This document shows positions 15,186 to 23,003 of a stretch of 64,000 bases of DNA, piece after piece (the first letter of the stretch is position 1; each line of letters opens with the position of its first letter). The stretch is from Bacillota bacterium. Lineage in GTDB: Bacteria; Bacillota; Clostridia; Lachnospirales; Lachnospiraceae. The position numbers were made by a program, and so were the translations under genes. The notes under the pieces were generated by a model. The model made no database searches. It saw only the letters and a list, made by a program, of their open reading frames with translations, and was not told the DNA's origin. The stretch spans positions 1 through 64,000 of the forward strand of contig CABJAN010000018.1 of assembly GCA_902363515.1 (NCBI GenBank). The letters run 5' to 3'.

Positions 15186-15217
15186 TTGACATAGAACAGA
15201 GGTTAGTGTAAACTAAC
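15186..15217 (+). promoter_or_regulatory. Iron-operator promoter of the DUF3793-flavodoxin operon
   Basis: TTGACA (15186-15191) and TAAACT (15209-15214) are 17 bp apart. The perfect palindrome GTTAGT-GTAA-ACTAAC at 15202-15217 covers the -10, exactly as at feoA. It is the best-conserved copy of the site shared with 9363 and 9695. Confidence 0.75.
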
Positions 15218-15276
15218 TCTATAAATGATTCTGAAAAACGGTTGTGTATAAAATATTTTGGGAGGATTTAGAATAT

Positions 15277-15831
15277 ATGGGATTTGAAAAATTATTGATT
15301 GCCCACTGTTCCCCGACACTTGCGTCTTTAAAAATTGCGAATCTTTTTTCTTATTCGTTTGAAACAGAAAAAGAACTGATAAACAGTGTGGGATATTGGA
15401 ATACACAAATGGATAAAACGGGAATATGTCTGCATATATTGCGAAAAAGAAATCGAAAAGCGTTAATCTATGTCTGCCGCTGTGCTAAATTGGAAAGATG
15501 CCTGAAAGATAAGCAGGTTACGAAATTTTTAAGTACATACGGATATACAGACATGGATATTGACAGCGTTTTGGCACACTTGAAAGAGCGGTTAAGTATC
15601 AATGAGGAATTCCCACATGAGATTGGGGTTTTTCTGGGGTATCCATTAGAGGATGTAATGGGATTCATTCATCATAATGGAAAAAACTTTCAGCTTTCCG
15701 GTATGTGGAAGGTATACGGAAATAAGGAAGACGCAGAGGAAAAATTTGGAAAATATAAAAAGTGTACGGATATCTATCTGCGTTTGTGGAACAGTGGAAG
15801 GAGTGTTCAGCAGCTTACTGTAGCGGCTTGA
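15277..15831 (+). CDS. DUF3793 family protein
   Basis: A 184-residue cytoplasmic protein with the family's N-terminal FEKLLIAHCSPTLASLKIANLF and the internal FPHEIGVFLGYPLEDVMGFI motif. The molecular function is not known. Members occur in anaerobic Firmicutes next to flavodoxin and iron-uptake genes, as here, where flavodoxin follows after 31 nt. ATG 15277 has GGAGG 11 nt upstream and matches the usual N-terminus; a GTG 33 nt earlier would add an unconserved extension. The promoter carries a perfect DtxR-like operator on its -10, so expression should rise when iron is scarce. Confidence 0.85.
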   Translation: MGFEKLLIAHCSPTLASLKIANLFSYSFETEKELINSVGYWNTQMDKTGICLHILRKRNRKALIYVCRCAKLERCLKDKQVTKFLSTYGYTDMDIDSVLAHLKERLSINEEFPHEIGVFLGYPLEDVMGFIHHNGKNFQLSGMWKVYGNKEDAEEKFGKYKKCTDIYLRLWNSGRSVQQLTVAA

Positions 15832-15862
15832 CATAAATAAAAATATTTTCAGGAGGACAGAC

Positions 15863-16303
15863 ATGAGTAAAATAGCAGTTGTATATTGGAGTGGAACAGG
15901 AAATACAGAAGCCATGGCATCGGCAGTTCTACAGGGAATTAAGAAAAGTAATGCAGAAGGCATTTTGTATTCTTGCGATGAGTTCAGCGCGGATTTATTA
16001 AAAGAGTATGAAGCAGTAGCTTTTGGCTGCCCGGCCATGGGAGATGAAGTTTTAGAAGAGAGTGAGTTTGAGCCGATGTTTGAGTCCTGCGTAAGTTCAC
16101 TAAGTGGAAAGAAGGTTGCCTTGTTTGGTTCGTATGGATGGGGCGATGGAGAGTGGATGAGGAGCTGGGAAGAACGGTGTGAAAATAATGGAATCCATCT
16201 GGTCGGTGAAGGGGTCATTTGCAACGAAATGCCTGATGAGGAAGGGCTCATGCAGTGTGAAAAATTAGGGGAAAGGCTGGTAGAAGAAAGTGAGAGAAAA
16301 TGA
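15863..16303 (+). CDS. Flavodoxin
   Basis: A 146-residue short-chain flavodoxin. WSGTGNTEAMA forms the FMN phosphate loop near residue 10, FGCPAMGDE is the second FMN-contact loop, and FGSYGWGDGEW supplies an aromatic stacking residue. Flavodoxins replace ferredoxin as a low-potential electron carrier when iron is limiting. This fits its place behind DUF3793 under a promoter with the iron operator. AGGAGG lies about 8 nt before ATG 15863. A strong terminator follows at 16343. Confidence 0.92.
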   Translation: MSKIAVVYWSGTGNTEAMASAVLQGIKKSNAEGILYSCDEFSADLLKEYEAVAFGCPAMGDEVLEESEFEPMFESCVSSLSGKKVALFGSYGWGDGEWMRSWEERCENNGIHLVGEGVICNEMPDEEGLMQCEKLGERLVEESERK

Positions 16304-16342
16304 GTAGTTTATTGCCAGAGAAATGATTTATATATTTATGAT

Positions 16343-16384
16343 AAAAGGGGCTGTCGGTCAATTTTCCGATAGCCCTTTTTTGTT
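16343..16384 (+). terminator. Strong terminator after flavodoxin
   Basis: Stem AAAAGGGGCTGTCGG/CCGATAGCCCTTTT with an 8-nt loop and one G-T pair, ending in a T6 run. Confidence 0.88.
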
Positions 16385-16409
16385 CAGTATTTCAGAAATG
16401 ATGATTCTT

Positions 16410-16440
16410 TAAAGTGTAATTAAGGTAAAGGTTGTAAGCT
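16410..16440 (+). promoter_or_regulatory. Tandem TTAAG box and promoter of the htrA-like gene
   Basis: TAAAG (16410, one mismatch) and TTAAGG (16420) are 10 bp apart, with TAAGCT (16435-16440) 15 bp after the second repeat as a possible -10. The layout is the same as at 6541 and 17467. Confidence 0.55.
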
Positions 16441-16477
16441 ATTCCCATCAAAAGAGAAAAAACAGGAGGAACTGCAA

Positions 16478-17446
16478 ATGTATAAAGAAGAAAAATCATA
16501 TCTGAATGAAAGAAATAGACGGAGACAACTGCAAAGGCGCCGGAAAAAAAGAAAAATATGGAATATGGCAGCAACCTTAACCTTAAGTGCCCTTCTTTTT
16601 GGAACAGTAGCAGGCAGTACCGGCTATGCTGTGGAGCAATATCTTGCAGGGAAAAAAGACGAAGCAACAATAGCACAAAATACAGGCAGTGACACAGATA
16701 CAACTGTATTATCCTTATCTGCAACAACAAATTCCAGCACTGATCAGTTCAGTGTAACGGAAATCGCAGCTTCCGGTCTTTCTTCTGTGGTTTCTGTAAC
16801 AAACATATCCGTACAGGAAGTAGAAGATTATTTTGGTGGACATGGAGGAAACCGGAACAGACCGTTTGCTCCTTCGCAGACAGAAGAAACTGTAAGCTGC
16901 GGCTCTGGAATTATTTTATACGAAGAGGATTCCCAGCTCTATATGTTGACCAATTATCATGTGGTAGAGGGTGCTTCTTCTCTTTCAGTGACCTTTGTAG
17001 ATGATGAGACGTATGAGGCTGTTTTGTGCGGTTATGATGAGGATACCGATCTGGCAGTGCTTAAAGTGGATATCTCTGCGTTATCAGAATCCACATATTC
17101 ACAAATCCACGTGGTAGAACTTGGGGATTCGGATGCTTTGGAGGTAGGTGAGCAGGTTGTGGCCATTGGAAATGCCCTGGGTTATGGACAGTCCGTTACA
17201 ACAGGAATCGTCAGTGCAGTCAATCGTTCTATTCGTGAAAATACCCAGTCCTCTTCTCTTGGCTATATCCAGACAGATGCAGCAATTAATCCCGGAAATA
17301 GCGGTGGCGCTTTATTAGATATGGAAGGAAAACTGGTGGGCATCAATACAGCAAAAATCTCTTCCACAGAGGTAGAAGGCATCGGTTATGCAATTCCCAT
17401 TTCCCAGGTGCTAGAGCTGGTGGCATCCCTGATGGAAGAAAATTGA
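16478..17446 (+). CDS. Membrane-anchored HtrA-like serine protease without PDZ domain
   Basis: A 322-residue trypsin-like protease. A very basic cytoplasmic tail (about 10-27) precedes one membrane helix (about 30-48), so the protease faces outward. The catalytic triad is H161 (TNYHVV), D191 (DEDTDLAVL) and S275 (NPGNSGGAL). HtrA/DegP proteins normally carry at least one C-terminal PDZ domain; this one ends about 45 residues after the serine, at the edge of the protease fold. Substrate choice must therefore work without PDZ binding. AGGAGG lies 7 nt before ATG 16478. The TTAAG box upstream links it to the two-component system at 6609-8500. Confidence 0.9.
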   Translation: MYKEEKSYLNERNRRRQLQRRRKKRKIWNMAATLTLSALLFGTVAGSTGYAVEQYLAGKKDEATIAQNTGSDTDTTVLSLSATTNSSTDQFSVTEIAASGLSSVVSVTNISVQEVEDYFGGHGGNRNRPFAPSQTEETVSCGSGIILYEEDSQLYMLTNYHVVEGASSLSVTFVDDETYEAVLCGYDEDTDLAVLKVDISALSESTYSQIHVVELGDSDALEVGEQVVAIGNALGYGQSVTTGIVSAVNRSIRENTQSSSLGYIQTDAAINPGNSGGALLDMEGKLVGINTAKISSTEVEGIGYAIPISQVLELVASLMEEN

Positions 17447-17466
17447 TGGAGGAATTTAAAAGATTT

Positions 17467-17497
17467 TTAAGTTAAATTAAGGTTAAGAAAGTATTTT
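17467..17497 (+). promoter_or_regulatory. Tandem TTAAG box and promoter of the VTC operon
   Basis: TTAAG (17467) and TTAAGG (17477) lie 10 bp apart, followed by a further TTAAG at 17483, with TATTTT (17492-17497) 15 bp after the second repeat. This is the best copy of the box seen at 6541 and 16410. Confidence 0.65.
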
Positions 17498-17529
17498 ATA
17501 TATGTAAAATACAAAACAGGAGGAACACT

Positions 17530-18249
17530 ATGGCCTATCAAATGACCTTTAAGCGTTATGAATTAAAATACCTGCTGAACAGGCAGGAAAAGGAACAGGT
17601 ACTTCTGGCAATGCAGCCCTATATGAAGCTGGATGATTATGGAAGAACCATTATAAGAAATATTTATTTTGATACGGATACCTTCCGGCTCATCCGGCGT
17701 TCACTGGAAAAACCAGTATATAAAGAGAAGCTCCGCATCCGAAGCTATAAGCCAGTACAGACAAGCGATCCGGTATTTGTAGAAATCAAGAAAAAATACA
17801 AATCTGTGGTTTACAAGCGGAGATTGCAGCTTCCGGAAGAGAAAGTTATGGAAAGTTTTCAGACAGGAACTCCCCTTCCAGTACATTCCCAAATCGGAGA
17901 TGAAATTCAGTATTTTCGTGATTACTATGAAAACCTGCACCCGTCCGTATTTTTATCTTATGAAAGGGAAGCCTATTATTCCCTGGATGGCAGTGACTTT
18001 CGGGTAACTTTTGATGAAAATATTCTTTACCGAAGGAAGGATTTTTCTCTCGGCAGTGAAATTTATGGCGTTTCATTGCTGGGTGAAGACCGGACATTAA
18101 TGGAAATTAAAACTTCCGGCGGGATTCCCCTCTGGATGAGTGAAACACTTACCAAACATCATTTATATAAAACATCATTTTCAAAATATGGTTCTGCTTA
18201 TCAGTGTATGCTGGCAGAATCTTTACAGGGAGGATATAACAATGTCTAA
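17530..18249 (+). CDS. VTC-domain polyphosphate polymerase-like protein
   Basis: A 239-residue soluble VTC-fold protein. The tunnel-fold motifs appear in order: RYELKYLL (about 9-16), NIYFDT, KLRIRSY (basic residues for triphosphate binding), FVEIKKK, SYEREAY, FRVTFDENI, LMEIKT and SFSKYGSAY near the end. Yeast VTC4 makes polyphosphate from ATP; the bacterial proteins are annotated as polyphosphate polymerases, but activity is rarely shown. AGGAGG lies 6 nt before ATG 17530. Its last 8 nt overlap DUF4956, its usual partner. It is the first gene of a long operon with surface-glycan functions. Confidence 0.88.
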   Translation: MAYQMTFKRYELKYLLNRQEKEQVLLAMQPYMKLDDYGRTIIRNIYFDTDTFRLIRRSLEKPVYKEKLRIRSYKPVQTSDPVFVEIKKKYKSVVYKRRLQLPEEKVMESFQTGTPLPVHSQIGDEIQYFRDYYENLHPSVFLSYEREAYYSLDGSDFRVTFDENILYRRKDFSLGSEIYGVSLLGEDRTLMEIKTSGGIPLWMSETLTKHHLYKTSFSKYGSAYQCMLAESLQGGYNNV

Positions 18250-18937
18250 TACTTTATTTCAGGGAATTTTTGATACGGATATGACCAGTGTGATTTCTAT
18301 TTCGGATTTTTTATTATGCGTGGGATGTGCCCTTGTGATTGGCCTGATTTTAACAGGTACTTATATGTATGGAACCAAATATACCAAAAGCTTTGTGGCA
18401 ACCCTGGCCTTGCTTCCGGCAGTAGTCTGTGTGGTCATTATGATGGTCAACGGAAATGTGGGAACCGGCGTGGCGGTTGCAGGAGCCTTCAGCCTGGTGC
18501 GTTTCCGTTCTGTTCCCGGTTCAGCAAAAGAAATCGGTGCGATTTTCCTGGCTATGTGCTCCGGTCTGGTAGCGGGAATGGGTTATCTGGCCTATGCGCT
18601 GTTATCTGCACTGATTCTTGGCGGAATCATGCTGCTGTATAACCGTATGGATTTTGGAACAAGAAAACATGGATTACGTTATAAGACCTTACATATTACC
18701 ATACCGGAAGATTTGGATTACAGTGGGGTATTCGACAAAATCTTAAAGAAATATACCACAGATTACGAAGTTGTACAGATTAAAACCACTAACATGGGAA
18801 GCTTATTTAAACTTACTTATAACCTGACATTAAAAGATCCTGTAAAGGAAAAAGAACTCATTGATGCTCTCCGGTGCAGAAATGGAAATCTGGAGATTAC
18901 TATGTGCAGGCAAGAAACGGTAATCGGAGAATTATAG
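18242..18937 (+). CDS. DUF4956 membrane protein
   Basis: A 231-residue protein with about four membrane helices in the first 140 residues (SDFLLCVGCALVIGLILTG and onward) and a C-terminal cytoplasmic alpha/beta domain of about 90 residues. The loop GAFSLVRFRSVPGSAKEIG is the conserved family signature. DUF4956 proteins usually sit beside VTC-domain proteins and may form the membrane channel or scaffold through which a VTC product passes, as in yeast VTC; this role is unproven. ATG 18242 overlaps the VTC stop by 8 nt and lies behind GGGAGG, so translation is coupled. Confidence 0.88.
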   Translation: MSNTLFQGIFDTDMTSVISISDFLLCVGCALVIGLILTGTYMYGTKYTKSFVATLALLPAVVCVVIMMVNGNVGTGVAVAGAFSLVRFRSVPGSAKEIGAIFLAMCSGLVAGMGYLAYALLSALILGGIMLLYNRMDFGTRKHGLRYKTLHITIPEDLDYSGVFDKILKKYTTDYEVVQIKTTNMGSLFKLTYNLTLKDPVKEKELIDALRCRNGNLEITMCRQETVIGEL

Positions 18938-18958
18938 AAATATAGGAGATGATGACCA

Positions 18959-20812
18959 ATGCGTAAAAGAGAAATTTTATTGTTTTTCATGATGGGTACT
19001 ATGATGTTGTCCGGCTGTAGCAAACAGACGGAACAGAACACACAGCAAAACACAGAGCAAAGCACAGAATCCTCTTCTGCAGTAAACAATGGGGTTACAG
19101 AAATAGATACTGCTGATATGTTTTCTGACCGCGACAAAGAAGTTGGATATGAAGAGTCAGAAAGTGTTGTCATTTCTCTGGCTGATAATGGTTCTTCCTG
19201 TGAGTCAGATGCTGTGTCCATTACAGAAAATACCGTGACAATTAAAGAAGAAGGAACGTACATTCTTTCCGGTTCGCTATCAAACGGGATGGTAATCGTG
19301 GAAGCAGAGGATACAGATAAAATTCAGCTGGTTTTGAACGGTGTAAGCATCTCCAGTTCCCAGTCGGCGGCTCTGTATGTCCGCTCTGCAGATAAAGTGT
19401 ATGTCACCACTGTTTCCGGAACAGAAAACAGCCTGGAACATAGCGGTACTTATACTGCTATCGATGAAAATAATATTGATGCAGCAGTATTTTCAAAATC
19501 AGATCTGACCTTTAATGGAGAAGGAATGCTTACCGTTACAGCCCAGGAGGGACATGGGATCGTATCAAAGGATGATCTGGTGCTGACAAGTGGAACTTAT
19601 GTAATCACCAGCGCCAGTCACGGGATTTCAGGAAAGGACAGTGTCCGTATTGCCAATGGTTCTTACACCATTGTATCTGGAAAGGATGGAATCCATGGGG
19701 AAAATACAGAGGACAGCAGCCTTGGTTTTGTCTATCTTGCAGGAGGAACTTTTGACATTAAATCCCAGCAGGACGGAATCAGTGCCAGCTCATGGTTACA
19801 GGCAGAAGACGGAACCTATACGATTCTGACAGGAGAGGGCAGTGCCAGTGTACAAAATCAGAATGATGGAGACAGGAAATCCATGGAACAGACAGCCCAG
19901 GAGGAAACAGACGAAGATACTACCAGCATCAAGGGAATGAAAGCAGCTACACAAATGGTATTAAAAGGCGGTACCTACACCATTGACGCAGAAGATGATA
20001 CTTTTCATTCCAATGGAAATCTTGCTATCCATGGAGGCACTTATACATTGTCATCAGGAGATGATGGAATTCACGCTGATTCCAATGTAACCATTTCCGG
20101 CGGAACCATAGACGTTGCAAAAAGCTACGAAGGAATCGAAGGGCTGAGTATCGATGTTACAGGCGGTGAGATTTCTGTACTGGCATCGGATGATGGGATG
20201 AATGCAGCAGGAGGAAACGACAGCAGCGGTTTTGAAGGGCCAGGGGGAGATCAGTTTGCATCCACAGAAGGAGCTTATATTCATATTTCAGGAGGTATGC
20301 TTCATGTAAATGCCTCTGGAGATGGAATGGATTCCAATGGAGATATTACGGTAGCAGGAGGTGAAACGTATGTCTTTGGACCTACCAATGACGGAAATGG
20401 AAGTTTAGACTACAGTGGAGACGCCCAGATAACAGGTGGTATCTTTGCAGCATCCGGTTCCTCTGGTATGGCACAAGGTTTTGGCTCTTCTTCCACCCAG
20501 GGCGTTATTATGGTGAATGTAGAGGAACAGGAAACGAATACGGAGATTGCACTTCTGGATATCAGCGGTACAGAGCTTCTTGGCTGGACAGCAGAAAAGG
20601 AATATTCTTCTGTGATTGTAAGCAGCCCGGAAATCCAGCAGGGAGAAACCTATACCCTAAAAGCCGGAACAGAAGAACAGAGTATTACCATGGACAGTCT
20701 GGTTTATGGAAATCATTCTCAAGGAGGTGGTCCTGGAAGCAACGGTGAAGAAAGAGGAGGAATGAAAGAAGGCGGTATGCAAGGCGAACCGGGGAAAGGA
20801 GGAAGGCACTGA
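18959..20812 (+). CDS. Cthe_2159-like carbohydrate-binding lipoprotein
   Basis: A 617-residue secreted lipoprotein. The signal peptide ends in LSGC with lipidated C20, followed by a Gln/Thr/Ser-rich linker. From about residue 90 to 520 it consists of repeating short strands with GGTYTI- and DDGIHADSNVTISGG-type turns, a parallel beta-helix like the acidic-polysaccharide-binding protein Cthe_2159 of Clostridium thermocellum. The C-terminus is glycine-rich and charged. CotH kinases often occupy this slot in VTC/DUF4956 operons; here the beta-helix protein takes it. It could bind calcium and uronic-acid or other anionic polymers at the cell surface. GGAGATG precedes ATG 18959, and its stop overlaps the next start. 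Confidence 0.8.
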   Translation: MRKREILLFFMMGTMMLSGCSKQTEQNTQQNTEQSTESSSAVNNGVTEIDTADMFSDRDKEVGYEESESVVISLADNGSSCESDAVSITENTVTIKEEGTYILSGSLSNGMVIVEAEDTDKIQLVLNGVSISSSQSAALYVRSADKVYVTTVSGTENSLEHSGTYTAIDENNIDAAVFSKSDLTFNGEGMLTVTAQEGHGIVSKDDLVLTSGTYVITSASHGISGKDSVRIANGSYTIVSGKDGIHGENTEDSSLGFVYLAGGTFDIKSQQDGISASSWLQAEDGTYTILTGEGSASVQNQNDGDRKSMEQTAQEETDEDTTSIKGMKAATQMVLKGGTYTIDAEDDTFHSNGNLAIHGGTYTLSSGDDGIHADSNVTISGGTIDVAKSYEGIEGLSIDVTGGEISVLASDDGMNAAGGNDSSGFEGPGGDQFASTEGAYIHISGGMLHVNASGDGMDSNGDITVAGGETYVFGPTNDGNGSLDYSGDAQITGGIFAASGSSGMAQGFGSSSTQGVIMVNVEEQETNTEIALLDISGTELLGWTAEKEYSSVIVSSPEIQQGETYTLKAGTEEQSITMDSLVYGNHSQGGGPGSNGEERGGMKEGGMQGEPGKGGRH

Positions 20813-21870
20813 TGAGTCCATGTTTAAAAATTGCATTAATTCCAGCCTATAATCCGGAGAAGTGCTTGATTCAGGTGGTGCATCAATTAAGAGAGAAAGG
20901 TTTCTGGATTTTAGTAGTTGATGACGGAAGCACCGGGGAACATAAGGAAATCTTTAAGGAGATTGATGATGCCGGAAGTGTACTAATCCTTACACATACA
21001 AAAAATAAAGGAAAAGGCAGCGCCTTAAAAACAGGTCTGACGTATATTCAAAAGTATATATCAGAAAATTATATTGTTGTAACCCTGGACGCAGATGGCC
21101 AGCATCGTCCCAAAGATGTGGAAATAGTATATAAGGCAGCTAAGAAGCATCCGGGATATCTGATTCTTGGAAGCAGAAAAATACAGAAGGAGACGCCTTT
21201 AAAAAGCAGGCTGGGGAACCAGATTACACGTATGGTCTATGCACTTACCACAGGTATCCGTATTTATGATACCCAGACAGGGCTTCGTGCTTTTGACAAT
21301 ACGATTCTTCCCGAACTTCTGGCAATTCCAGGGAAACGGTATGAGTATGAAATGAACGTATTATTAGTATGCTCCAGAAAAAAGATTCCCATGAAAGAAA
21401 TCGGGATTGAAACCATTTATATCAATGACAACGCAGGTTCTCATTTTAATCCTTTGAAAGATTCCTACAGGATTTATAAAGAGATTTTAAAGTTTTCTGC
21501 CTCATCCCTGATTAGTTTTTTTCTGGACTATGGAATATACAGTCTGCTTCTTTGGTTTACAGGAGGATTTTCAAAAAATATTTCTCTGTTTCTTTCCAAT
21601 GTTATGGCAAGAATCTTGAGTGGATGTTTTAACTATCAGGTGAACCGGAATCTGGTTTTTCAAGAAAAAACAGGTTCTGGAAGAACAGCAGTACAATATG
21701 TGTTGTTAGCTGCCGGAATTTTGGCTGGAAATACGTTGCTTCTGGAAGTTCTTGTACATTTTGGTATGAACCAGTATATAGGAAAGCTTTGTACGGAACT
21801 GATATTTTTCTTCATAAGCTGGTTTGTTCAAAGAACCTTCATATTCAGGCAGCAAAGGAGCGGATGTTAA
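20812..21870 (+). CDS. GT2-GtrA fusion glycosyltransferase
   Basis: A 352-residue bifunctional protein. Residues about 5-230 form a GT-A glycosyltransferase of family 2, close to dolichyl/undecaprenyl-phosphate sugar synthases: VVDDGST nucleotide site, LDADGQH metal site and TQTGLRAF. Residues about 235-345 are a GtrA-like domain with four membrane helices, implicated in flipping the lipid-linked sugar. It probably makes and translocates a polyprenyl-phosphate sugar for surface decoration. ATG 20812 shares one base with the previous stop (TGATG), with GGAGGAAG upstream. The next gene begins 2 nt after the stop. Confidence 0.9.
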   Translation: MSPCLKIALIPAYNPEKCLIQVVHQLREKGFWILVVDDGSTGEHKEIFKEIDDAGSVLILTHTKNKGKGSALKTGLTYIQKYISENYIVVTLDADGQHRPKDVEIVYKAAKKHPGYLILGSRKIQKETPLKSRLGNQITRMVYALTTGIRIYDTQTGLRAFDNTILPELLAIPGKRYEYEMNVLLVCSRKKIPMKEIGIETIYINDNAGSHFNPLKDSYRIYKEILKFSASSLISFFLDYGIYSLLLWFTGGFSKNISLFLSNVMARILSGCFNYQVNRNLVFQEKTGSGRTAVQYVLLAAGILAGNTLLLEVLVHFGMNQYIGKLCTELIFFFISWFVQRTFIFRQQRSGC

Positions 21871-21871
21871 G

Positions 21872-22606
21872 ATGTTCAGATATTTAAAGGTACATGGAAT
21901 TGGTCTTTTGTATGGTGTTTTACTGACTGGCTTTACCGTTTATTTATTCATGGATACCTTTTTCATCTCAAAGGTTTATCGTGTGGCAGAGGAAACAGAA
22001 GAGCAGGATATTGTTCTGGAAAATAATCAGGAAGAAGCATCTTATGAAGACGGGAATATTTCCATTACTCTGACAGAATACAGGGAAGAGGATACCAGTA
22101 TTTATGTGGCAGATATTGTACTTTCTTCCCCTGAATATCTCAAAACTGCTTTTGCACAAAACAGTTACGGAAAAAATGTAACAGAAAAAACTTCAGAGAT
22201 CGCAGAGGGAGTAAATGCCATGCTGGCAATCAACGGAGATTATTACGGTGCACAGGAACTCTTATCTTTTGGTCCTGCTCTCATAGAAAATGGAACCATT
22301 GCTGTAACAGAAGAAGATGAGGTGGGAAAAGCCATGGCCAGTAATCCAAGAACAGCCATTGGTATTATCGATAATCTTCATTATGTATTTGTTGTTTCTG
22401 ATGGGCGTACAGAAGAAAGTGAAGGCTTGTCACTTTTAGAACTGGCAGAATTTATGGATGGTCTTGGTGTAGAAACTGCGTACAATCTGGATGGCGGCGG
22501 TTCCTCTACCATGTATTTTAACGGAGAAGTGATAAATACCCCAACAACGGATGGTCACAGTGTAAAGGAAAGGAGTGTGAGTGATATTGTCTATATCGGA
22601 TATTAA
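21872..22606 (+). CDS. Membrane-anchored phosphodiester glycosidase (NAGPA family), short form
   Basis: A 244-residue protein with one N-terminal membrane helix (about 8-30) and an extracytoplasmic NAGPA-type domain: AINGDYYGAQE, SFGPALIENG, NPRTAIG, YNLDGGGSSTMYFNG and RSVSDIVYI. The family hydrolyses sugar-1-phosphodiester bonds such as those in phosphoglycans or teichoic-acid-like polymers. Members usually have some 45-50 residues between the GDYYGAQE and FGPAL motifs; here the two motifs nearly touch, so a loop may have been deleted in frame. The two aspartate/glycine-rich active-site motifs remain. AAAGGAG about 11 nt upstream supports ATG 21872. Confidence 0.82.
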   Translation: MFRYLKVHGIGLLYGVLLTGFTVYLFMDTFFISKVYRVAEETEEQDIVLENNQEEASYEDGNISITLTEYREEDTSIYVADIVLSSPEYLKTAFAQNSYGKNVTEKTSEIAEGVNAMLAINGDYYGAQELLSFGPALIENGTIAVTEEDEVGKAMASNPRTAIGIIDNLHYVFVVSDGRTEESEGLSLLELAEFMDGLGVETAYNLDGGGSSTMYFNGEVINTPTTDGHSVKERSVSDIVYIGY

Positions 22607-22979
22607 GAAATCCAGAAAAGAGATAGAGAAACTTGTGTTCACCTACCTTCTTGTAACCATAGCTTGTGCTATCCTTGGAGCTGTTTATGAATCTTTTAGT
22701 CATGGGGTATATTCCTATTATATGCTCTACGCTTTTATGATCCCGTTGCTTGGCGGAACCCTTCCCTTTTCTTGTGTGCTGTACTTCCGAAACAAAATTC
22801 CCAGACCCATGGCGCGACGTTTTCATCATTTTGGAATTTCCACCTTAACGGTAGGTTCTATCTTCTGTGGAGTACTGGAAATATATGGAACAACCAACCG
22901 TCTGGTAATCATATACTTCATCCTTGGAGGAATCTTTCTTTTTCTTGGAAATCTTATGTATTTATTACAAAAGAAATGA
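22581..22979 (+). CDS. Four-helix membrane protein of unknown function
   Basis: A 132-residue protein that is almost entirely membrane: helices at about 20-40, 47-69, 83-102 and 108-129, connected by short basic loops (RNKIPRPMARRFHHFG). I do not recognise the family. It starts at GTG 22581 (AGGAG 5 nt upstream) or TTG 22587, both inside the end of the phosphodiester glycosidase gene, overlapping it by about 20-26 nt. This coupling makes it part of the VTC operon. It could be a small scaffold or permease subunit. Confidence 0.7.
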   Translation: MILSISDIKKSRKEIEKLVFTYLLVTIACAILGAVYESFSHGVYSYYMLYAFMIPLLGGTLPFSCVLYFRNKIPRPMARRFHHFGISTLTVGSIFCGVLEIYGTTNRLVIIYFILGGIFLFLGNLMYLLQKK

Positions 22980-23003
22980 ACTGTGTAGCAGGGAGGTGAT
23001 TTT

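Noticed and set aside
15646..16251. 201-residue frame opposite DUF3793 and flavodoxin
   Set aside because: Crosses two clearly coding genes on the opposite strand and their spacer; not protein-like.
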